A stretch of 64,000 nt of DNA from Burkholderia sp. 4M9327F10 (GTDB taxonomy: Bacteria > Pseudomonadota > Gammaproteobacteria > Burkholderiales > Burkholderiaceae), in assembly GCF_005503145.1 (NCBI RefSeq), contig NZ_SCNV01000020.1, positions 1 through 64,000 of the forward strand. Direction: 5' to 3'. The translations under genes and the position numbers were made by a program. Positions 58,357 through 64,000 of this stretch are shown one piece after another. The notes below the pieces were generated by a model. It was not told the DNA's origin. It saw only the letters and a list, made by a program, of their open reading frames with translations, and ran no database searches. Each line of letters opens with the position of its first letter. The first letter of the stretch is position 1.

Positions 58357-58426
58357 TTCCAACAAACTATCTTGCGCCGGCAGGCAGCGCCGCCGGCACT
58401 TCATGCATTGAAAGGGGATGTGCCCA

Positions 58427-58900
58427 ATGGATCTACGTAAACTGAAGACTCTGATCGACCTCGTCTCCGAGTCCGGCATTTCGGAACTGGAAGTGACCGA
58501 AGGTGAAGGCAAGGTCCGCATCGTCAAGAATGCGCCGCCGGTTTACGTCCAGCCGTCCGCTTCCTACGCGCCGCAATACGCCGCGCCGGCACCGGTTGCG
58601 GGCGCGCCCGCAGAAGCGCCGGCAGCCGCAGCGGCGGCTGCGCCCGCTGCTGCGGCCGCACCGCAAGGCCACGTGGTGACCTCGCCGATGGTCGGCACGT
58701 TCTACCGCGCGCCGTCGCCGGGCGCCGAGCCGTTCGTCCAGGTGGGCGACACGGTCAAGGAAGGCCAGACGATCTGCATCATCGAAGCCATGAAGCTGCT
58801 CAACGAGATCGAGTCGGACAAGTCCGGCGTGGTCAAGGAAATCCTCGTCGACAACGGGCAAGCCGTCGAATACGGCCAGCCGCTGTTCGTGGTCGGCTAA
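58427..58900 (+). CDS. accB: Biotin carboxyl carrier protein of acetyl-CoA carboxylase
   Basis: Carries biotin in the first step of fatty-acid synthesis. 157 aa: N-terminal helical part (MDLRKLKTLIDLVSESGISELEV), an Ala/Pro-rich linker (about 45-80), and a C-terminal biotinyl domain with EAMKLLNE, biotinylated Lys K123. The ATG at 58427 matches the usual MDIRK-type start and has AAAGGGG 9 nt upstream; another ATG at 58418 lies closer to that site. Followed by accC. Confidence 0.95.
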   Translation: MDLRKLKTLIDLVSESGISELEVTEGEGKVRIVKNAPPVYVQPSASYAPQYAAPAPVAGAPAEAPAAAAAAAPAAAAAPQGHVVTSPMVGTFYRAPSPGAEPFVQVGDTVKEGQTICIIEAMKLLNEIESDKSGVVKEILVDNGQAVEYGQPLFVVG

Positions 58901-59010
58901 CGCGGCACGCTTTGCGTTTGCCGTCCGCGCGCCTGCTGGACCGGGGCGCGCGACCGATCCTCTGAGGCAGCCGCTTCTGGTGGCGCCCATTGATGAGTCG
59001 AAAACCCGCT

Positions 59011-60378
59011 ATGTTTGAAAAAATTCTCATTGCCAATCGCGGCGAGATCGCGCTCCGGATTCAGCGCGCGTGCCGCGAGCTCGGCGTCAAAACTGTCGTC
59101 GTCTATTCCGAGGCCGACAAGGAAGCCAAGTATGTGAAGCTCGCCGACGAGGCCGTCTGTATCGGCCCCGCGCCTTCCAACCTGAGCTACCTGAACATGC
59201 CGGCGCTGATCAGCGCGGCGGAAGTCACCGACGCCGAGGCGATTCACCCCGGCTACGGCTTCCTCTCCGAGAACGCCGACTTCGCCGAGCGCGTCGAGCA
59301 GTCCGGCTTCACCTTCATTGGCCCGCGTCCGGAAACCATCCGGATGATGGGCGACAAGGTGACGGCCAAGCAGACCATGATCAAGACCGGCGTGCCTTGC
59401 GTGCCGGGTTCTGAAGGCGCGTTGCCGGAAGATCCGAAAGAGATCGTGAAAATTGCCCGCCAGGTGGGCTATCCGGTGATCATTAAGGCAGCCGGCGGCG
59501 GCGGTGGCCGCGGCATGCGCGTGGTCCATACGGAAGCGGCGCTCGTCAACGCGGTCAACATGACGCGCGAAGAAGCCGGCCGTGCCTTCGGCAACCCGCA
59601 GGTCTACATGGAGAAATTCCTGGAGAACCCGCGGCACATCGAAATCCAGGTGCTGTCCGACTCGTTCAAGAACGCCGTCTGGCTGGGCGAGCGCGACTGC
59701 TCGATGCAGCGCCGTCACCAGAAAGTGATCGAGGAAGCGCCGGCGCCGGGTATTGCGCGCCGCCTGATCGACCGTATCGGCGATCGTTGCGCCGATGCCT
59801 GCAAGAAGATGGGCTACCTCGGCGCGGGTACGTTCGAGTTCCTCTACGAAAACGGCGAGTTCTACTTCATCGAGATGAACACGCGCGTGCAGGTCGAACA
59901 CCCGGTGACCGAACTCATCACGGGCGTCGACATCGTCCAGGAACAGATCCGCATCGCGGCCGGCGAGAAGCTTGCCTTCCGCCAGCGCGACATCGTGTTC
60001 CGGGGCCACGCCATCGAATGCCGGATCAACGCCGAAGATCCGTTCAAGTTCATCCCGTCGCCGGGGCGCCTGACGTCGTGGCATATGCCGGGCGGTCCTG
60101 GCATCCGCGTCGATTCGCACGCCTACAATGGCTATTTCGTGCCGCCGAACTACGATTCGATGATCGGCAAGCTGATCGCTTACGGCGCAACCCGCGAGCA
60201 GGCCATCAAGCGGATGCGCATCGCGCTGTCGGAAATGGTGGTGGAAGGCATTCAGACCAACATTCCGCTGCATCGTGAACTGATGCTCGACGCGAAGTTT
60301 GTCGAGGGCGGCACCAGCATTCACTACCTTGAAAACCGGCTGGCTGCAAAGCTGCAGGCCGCACCGGAAGAAGCGTAA
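59011..60378 (+). CDS. accC: Acetyl-CoA carboxylase, biotin carboxylase subunit
   Basis: ATP-dependent carboxylation of the biotin on AccB. 455 aa, ATP-grasp family: MFEKILIANRGEIALRI, HPGYGFLSEN, the glycine loop KAAGGGGGRGMRVV (about 159-172), ERDCSMQRRHQKVIEEAP, EMNTRVQVEHPVTE and VPPNYDSMIGKLIA. Start 59011; two upstream Met codons exist but add residues absent from the family. 110 nt after accB, 3 nt before prmA. Confidence 0.97.
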   Translation: MFEKILIANRGEIALRIQRACRELGVKTVVVYSEADKEAKYVKLADEAVCIGPAPSNLSYLNMPALISAAEVTDAEAIHPGYGFLSENADFAERVEQSGFTFIGPRPETIRMMGDKVTAKQTMIKTGVPCVPGSEGALPEDPKEIVKIARQVGYPVIIKAAGGGGGRGMRVVHTEAALVNAVNMTREEAGRAFGNPQVYMEKFLENPRHIEIQVLSDSFKNAVWLGERDCSMQRRHQKVIEEAPAPGIARRLIDRIGDRCADACKKMGYLGAGTFEFLYENGEFYFIEMNTRVQVEHPVTELITGVDIVQEQIRIAAGEKLAFRQRDIVFRGHAIECRINAEDPFKFIPSPGRLTSWHMPGGPGIRVDSHAYNGYFVPPNYDSMIGKLIAYGATREQAIKRMRIALSEMVVEGIQTNIPLHRELMLDAKFVEGGTSIHYLENRLAAKLQAAPEEA

Positions 60379-60381
60379 GTC

Positions 60382-61284
60382 ATGAGTTACCGGGAACTGA
60401 TCGTCGAGCTGGCACGCGAGCACGCAGAGGAGCTATCCGATGCGCTGCTCGATCTGGGTGCCTTGTCCGTATCGGTGGAAGATGCGGATGCCGATACGCC
60501 CGACGAGCAGCCGCTCTTCGGCGAGCCCGGTCTCACGCCTGATCGCACGGCCTGGCAGCGCTCGCGCGTGATCGCGCTGCTGGCGCCGGAACACGACCCC
60601 GCCGTACTGTTGACGGCGGCGGCCAATGAACTCGGCCTCACGCCCGCCCCCACGTTTACCGTGCGCGAAGTCGAGGAGCAGGACTGGGTGCGGCTCACGC
60701 AGTCGCAGTTCGATCCGATTCCGATCGGCGAACGCATCTGGGTCGTGCCGTCCTGGCACGATGCGCCGGACCCTGATGCGCTGGTGCTCGAACTGGACCC
60801 CGGCCTCGCCTTCGGCACCGGCAGCCATCCGACCACGCGCCTGTGCATGGAGTGGCTGGAGCAGGCGGTGGCGCCGAACCAGTCGGTGCTCGATTATGGC
60901 TGCGGCTCCGGCATCCTCGCGATCCTTGCGAAGAAGTGCGGCGCGAACCCGGTCTACGGTATCGACATCGACCCGCAAGCCGTCGAATCCGCTCGTCACA
61001 ACAGCGAGCGCAACCGCGCCGAAGTGACCTACGGGTTGCCTGAAGACTGCCCGGCCGGCGAATTCGATATCGTCGTCGCCAACATTCTGTCCAATCCGCT
61101 CAAGCTGATGGCGTCGATGCTGTCGTCGAAGGTGAAGCCGGGCGGCCGCCTCGCGCTGTCGGGCATCCTTGCGCGCCAGGCAGAGGAAGTCGCGCGGGTT
61201 TATCAGCAGTGGATCGACATCGCCGTCTGGCGTGAACATGAAGGTTGGGTGTGCCTGACGGGAACCCGTCGGGAAAGCCATTAG
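60382..61284 (+). CDS. prmA: Ribosomal protein L11 methyltransferase
   Basis: SAM-dependent trimethylation of L11. 300 aa with an N-terminal substrate-recognition domain (MSYRELIVELAREHAEELSDALLDLGALSVSVEDAD) and the methyltransferase core: GLAFGTGSHPTTRLCMEWL, VLDYGCGSGILAILAKKCGA (about 170-189), DIDPQAVESAR and VVANILSNPL. Immediately after accC. Confidence 0.95.
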   Translation: MSYRELIVELAREHAEELSDALLDLGALSVSVEDADADTPDEQPLFGEPGLTPDRTAWQRSRVIALLAPEHDPAVLLTAAANELGLTPAPTFTVREVEEQDWVRLTQSQFDPIPIGERIWVVPSWHDAPDPDALVLELDPGLAFGTGSHPTTRLCMEWLEQAVAPNQSVLDYGCGSGILAILAKKCGANPVYGIDIDPQAVESARHNSERNRAEVTYGLPEDCPAGEFDIVVANILSNPLKLMASMLSSKVKPGGRLALSGILARQAEEVARVYQQWIDIAVWREHEGWVCLTGTRRESH

Positions 61285-61332
61285 AATAAGACGTATTGTC
61301 CAACCAACGGCCTTGCGGCCAACCGGCTCAAT

Positions 61333-62550
61333 ATGCTCCTGGCGACCCGCTGTCCTTTCTGCGAAACGGTCTTCCGGCTCCAGGCCGCCCAGCTTGCGCT
61401 GCGCCGCGGTCTGGTGCGCTGCGGGCATTGCCAGGAAGTGTTCGACGCCTCGAGCGGCTTGTACGAAACCGTCGAAGGCGCCGACTTCTCTACCGCCACC
61501 CCGGTTTCCGCAGCGGAACTCAGCGCGCTGACCGCGCAAGGGAATGCGACTGCGCCGCCCACGGCACCGAATTTCAGCGCCGAGGCCTGGAACCCGTGGG
61601 CCCCGCAGCCCGACGCCGCCATCGACCAGAGCCTGCTCCACAACGCGACCAATCTGCCGCTGGCACCCGTTGCTGCCAGCGTCGCGGTTACGCCGCGGCA
61701 TGCCGACGAATCGGAGATGCGCCCCGCAAGTGTCGAAGCGGACGCGGCGCTCGACCGGGAGCCCGTGTTTGCGCCGCCCTCCAGGTCACCCGAGCCGCTC
61801 GCCGCCGCGAGCCAGCAGGATGCGGCCGAAGCGAAATCGCACGCCGAAGCCGCCGCTGAGCCGGCGCCAGTATGGCGGCCGCTGGAGCCGCCCGAGGACG
61901 AACCCAGGTTGCAGGACACGCAGGCCGCTGCTGCCGCGCTGCGCAGCGCCCCGGATCAGGAACCCCATTTCGGCGCGGCGGCGGCCACCGCCCCGTTCGC
62001 CGTCAATCCGCCTGCGGATGAAGCCGACCCGTTTCCGGTCGTCCGTGAAACCCGTGCGCCGGCACCGCGCCGCCTCGGCTGGCGGATCGTCGGCACACTC
62101 GTCGCGTTGCTGCTGTTGCTCGGTCTGCTGGCCCAGCTCGCGTGGTGGCAGCGCGAAACGATCATGGTGGACTGGCCGGACTCCGAGGCGCTTTACGCCC
62201 AGGCTTGCGAGCCGCTCGGCTGCACGGTGATGCCGCCGCATGCGATCGACGGTCTGCAGGTCGAGCCGTCCGATCTGCGCCAGATCGACGGCCCGCACAA
62301 GCTCGAACTGAAGATGCCGCTGCGCAATCGCTATAACGTCGCGCTGGCCTACCCGGCCATCGAACTGACGCTGCTCGACGATCAGAACAACGTCGCCGTG
62401 CGCCGCGTGCTGTGGCCGCAGGACTATGTGAAGCCCGGCACGCCGATCGCGGCCGGATTGCCCGCTCGCACGACCCAAACCATGATCGTGCATCTGGATA
62501 CGGGCAACACAGTCGCATCGAATTTCCGGGTACAGATTTTTTACCCTTGA
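61333..62550 (+). CDS. DUF3426 zinc-ribbon membrane protein
   Basis: Protein of 405 aa. The N-terminus is an MJ0042-type zinc ribbon: TRCPFCETVFRLQAAQLALRRGLVRCGHCQEVFDAS (Cys pairs at about 7/10 and 30/33). A long Ala/Pro/Glu-rich linker (about 40-240) and one membrane helix (about 252-274, TLVALLLLLGLLAQLAWW) precede a DUF3426 periplasmic domain (LYAQACEPLGCTVMPPHAIDGLQVEPSDLRQ...). Function unknown. 48 nt after prmA. Confidence 0.87.
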   Translation: MLLATRCPFCETVFRLQAAQLALRRGLVRCGHCQEVFDASSGLYETVEGADFSTATPVSAAELSALTAQGNATAPPTAPNFSAEAWNPWAPQPDAAIDQSLLHNATNLPLAPVAASVAVTPRHADESEMRPASVEADAALDREPVFAPPSRSPEPLAAASQQDAAEAKSHAEAAAEPAPVWRPLEPPEDEPRLQDTQAAAAALRSAPDQEPHFGAAAATAPFAVNPPADEADPFPVVRETRAPAPRRLGWRIVGTLVALLLLLGLLAQLAWWQRETIMVDWPDSEALYAQACEPLGCTVMPPHAIDGLQVEPSDLRQIDGPHKLELKMPLRNRYNVALAYPAIELTLLDDQNNVAVRRVLWPQDYVKPGTPIAAGLPARTTQTMIVHLDTGNTVASNFRVQIFYP

Positions 62551-62629
62551 ACCAGCTGCAGCATCCTCGCGCACCCGGACCACCGGGCGCGTTTTACCGT
62601 CAATCCCTGACGAATCTTCGGAGCACAAC

Positions 62630-63130
62630 ATGAGTCAAGTCACGCTGGGTGGCAACCCGATCGAAGTAGCCGGCACGTTCCCGACCGTCGGCCACAAGGC
62701 ACCCGCCTTCTCGCTGGTCGGCAAGGATCTCAAGCCGGTCACCCTCGCCGATTTCGCCGGCAAGCGCAAAGTGCTGAACATCGTGCCGAGCCTCGACACG
62801 CCGACCTGCGCCACCTCCACGCGCAAGTTCAACGAAGCCGCCGGCAAGCTGTCGAACACGGCTGTGATCGTCGTTTCGGGCGACCTGCCGTTCGCGGCCA
62901 CGCGCTTCTGCACGACCGAAGGCATCGAAAACGTCCTGACCGCATCGACCTTCCGCGGCCATGAATTCGCTCAAGCCTACGGCGTCGACGTTACGAGCGG
63001 CCCGCTGACGGGCCTGACGGCGCGCGCCGTGGTCGTCATCGACGAAAACGACAACGTGGTTCACGCCGAACTCGTTGGCGAAATCAAGAACGAACCGAAC
63101 TACGACGCAGCGCTCGCCGCACTGAAGTAA
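62630..63130 (+). CDS. tpx: Thiol peroxidase
   Basis: Thioredoxin-dependent reduction of hydroperoxides. 166 aa, Tpx family of peroxiredoxins: peroxidatic Cys in PSLDTPTCATSTRKF (C60), resolving Cys in AATRFCTTEGIENV (C94), and the Gly-rich GPLTGLTARAVVVID. GGAG 9 nt upstream of the ATG. Followed by its own hairpin. Confidence 0.96.
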   Translation: MSQVTLGGNPIEVAGTFPTVGHKAPAFSLVGKDLKPVTLADFAGKRKVLNIVPSLDTPTCATSTRKFNEAAGKLSNTAVIVVSGDLPFAATRFCTTEGIENVLTASTFRGHEFAQAYGVDVTSGPLTGLTARAVVVIDENDNVVHAELVGEIKNEPNYDAALAALK

Positions 63131-63148
63131 GCGTCTCGCGCCCGATCC

Positions 63149-63173
63149 AGCGCCGCGCTTCGAGCGCGGCGCT
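63149..63173 (+). terminator. Hairpin after tpx
   Basis: Eleven-bp perfect G+C stem (63149-63159 with 63163-63173) with a TCG loop, followed only by TTC rather than a full U-run. It is a probable terminator, or a hairpin protecting the message end. Two smaller hairpins lie at about 63219-63247. Confidence 0.6.
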
Positions 63174-63321
63174 TTCGCATGTGAAGAAAACGCCGGGCCG
63201 CTCCAGGTTTTCTTCTTCCCCTCGGGGGAGCTGGCGCAAAGCGCCAGGATAGGTGGCGCTCTGATGTGATTTACCTTTGTTAAGTGCCTTATCCAGTTCG
63301 ACTTCTACAGGACCACTCGCC

Positions 63322-64000
63322 TTGGCTACGCTGATTTGCGGCTCGCTCGCATACGACAACATCATGACCTTTGAGGGCCGCTTTCGGGAGCACATCCTGC
63401 CGGAGCAGGTCCATATCCTGAACGTGAGCTTCCTTGTGCCGACGATGCGCCGCGAATTCGGCGGCTGCGCGGGCAACATGGCTTACTCGCTGCACCTGCT
63501 GGGCGGCGACGCACGCATCATGGGCACGCTCGGCGCAGTCGACGCGCAACTCTATGTGGATCGCTTCGACCGGCTCGGCTTGTCGCGCGCACACGTGCTC
63601 GTCGTGCCGGACACCTATACGGCGCAGGCGATGATCACCACCGATCTGGAAAACAACCAGATCACCGCCTTCCATCCGGGCGCGATGATGCAGGCGCACC
63701 TGAACCACGCGGATGAGGCAAAAGACATCACGCTCGCCATCGTGGGACCGGACGGCTATCAAGGCATGATCCAGCACTCCGAACGACTGGCGGCGGCCGG
63801 CGTGCCGTTCATCTTCGATCCGGGTCAGGGTTTGCCGCTGTTCGACGGTGCGTCGCTGCGCCGCATGATTGAACTTGCTACTTACGTAGCTGTCAACGAT
63901 TACGAAGCCAAACTGGTGAGCGACAAAACGGGCTGGTCGACCGAAGAGATCGCCAGCCGGGTCGAAGCGCTGATCGTGACGCGCGGCGAGCATGGTTCGC
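63322..64000 (+). CDS. PfkB-family carbohydrate/nucleoside kinase (partial)
   Basis: Cut by the window end after 226 codons. It resembles adenosine-kinase-like PfkB enzymes: LICGSLAYDNIM at the start, FGGCAGNMAYSLHLLGGDARIMGTLGAVD (about 50-78, the PfkB substrate motif), ITTDLENNQITAFHPGAM and AVNDYEAKLV; the run ends at LIVTRGEHGS, just before the catalytic GxGD. The frame begins with TTG at 63322, since the first ATG (63364) would drop the conserved LICGSLAYDN strand; AGGA lies upstream of TTG. Confidence 0.82.
   Translation, partial: MATLICGSLAYDNIMTFEGRFREHILPEQVHILNVSFLVPTMRREFGGCAGNMAYSLHLLGGDARIMGTLGAVDAQLYVDRFDRLGLSRAHVLVVPDTYTAQAMITTDLENNQITAFHPGAMMQAHLNHADEAKDITLAIVGPDGYQGMIQHSERLAAAGVPFIFDPGQGLPLFDGASLRRMIELATYVAVNDYEAKLVSDKTGWSTEEIASRVEALIVTRGEHGS

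Noticed and set aside
58897..60423. 508-codon minus-strand open frame opposite accC
   Set aside because: Antisense to a clear accC; His/Arg/Ala-rich with no family match.

Overview
The window is high-GC DNA packed with genes on both strands. Its gene content and order (fur divergent from bamE-dapB, leuS-lptE-holA, aroQ-accB-accC-prmA, an HexR-type edd-eda locus, an MaeB-type malic enzyme, an AraFGH transporter) point to the main chromosome of a betaproteobacterium of the Burkholderiaceae, most likely Paraburkholderia. No rRNA, tRNA or CRISPR array was seen.

Layout. 1-2.4 kb: polar amino-acid ABC transporter glnHPQ. 2.4-8.3 kb: gluconate uptake and phosphorylation (gntT-gntK), Entner-Doudoroff edd-eda, and a divergent RpiR/HexR-type regulator with two matching palindromes in the shared promoter region. 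8.3-18.5 kb: a long minus-strand run of housekeeping genes (hemJ, proA, holA, lptE, leuS, exbD, exbB, dapB, bamE) ending at divergent fur. 18.7-24.1 kb: a TetR regulator divergent from two small membrane proteins, then ureide genes (alc, allA), dctA and a FadR-type GntR regulator. 24.2-31 kb: gapA and tktA, a spermidine-synthase-like gene, a VOC protein, rsmE, and a secreted RNase Sa/barnase-type enzyme with a barstar-family inhibitor. 31-38 kb: a structured small-RNA candidate, maeB, thiL-pgpA-pncC-cupin, a RelE/HigB-like toxin-antitoxin pair and pyrF. 38-48.7 kb: a minus-strand sugar catabolism locus (IclR regulator, dgoK, dgoA, SDR, araFGH, second SDR, lactonase, epimerase). 49-50.4 kb: an IS30-family element between two near-identical inverted genomic repeats. 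50.4-56.3 kb: mpl, yqiA-like, RNB exonuclease, aroE, mtgA. 56.5-64 kb: a nucleotidyltransferase-like unknown, tlpA-like, aroQ, accB-accC-prmA, a zinc-ribbon membrane protein, tpx, and a PfkB-family kinase cut by the window edge.

How the genes fit together. Gluconate taken up by GntT is phosphorylated by GntK to 6-phosphogluconate, which Edd and Eda split to pyruvate and glyceraldehyde 3-phosphate; gapA and tktA lie about 20 kb away. The 38-48.7 kb locus encodes uptake and oxidation of L-arabinose and/or D-galactose: dehydrogenase, lactonase, then KDGal kinase and KDPGal aldolase. The aldonate dehydratase step is absent from the window. Several regulators sit beside palindromes that overlap good promoter matches: HexR-like, TetR, FadR/GntR and the toxin-antitoxin repressor. 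These are the best-supported regulatory inferences here. The most unusual items are the small-RNA candidate at about 31.17-31.33 kb, the RNase/barstar pair, the inverted-repeat setting of the IS30 element, and the uncharacterised nucleotidyltransferase-like gene at 56.5 kb.
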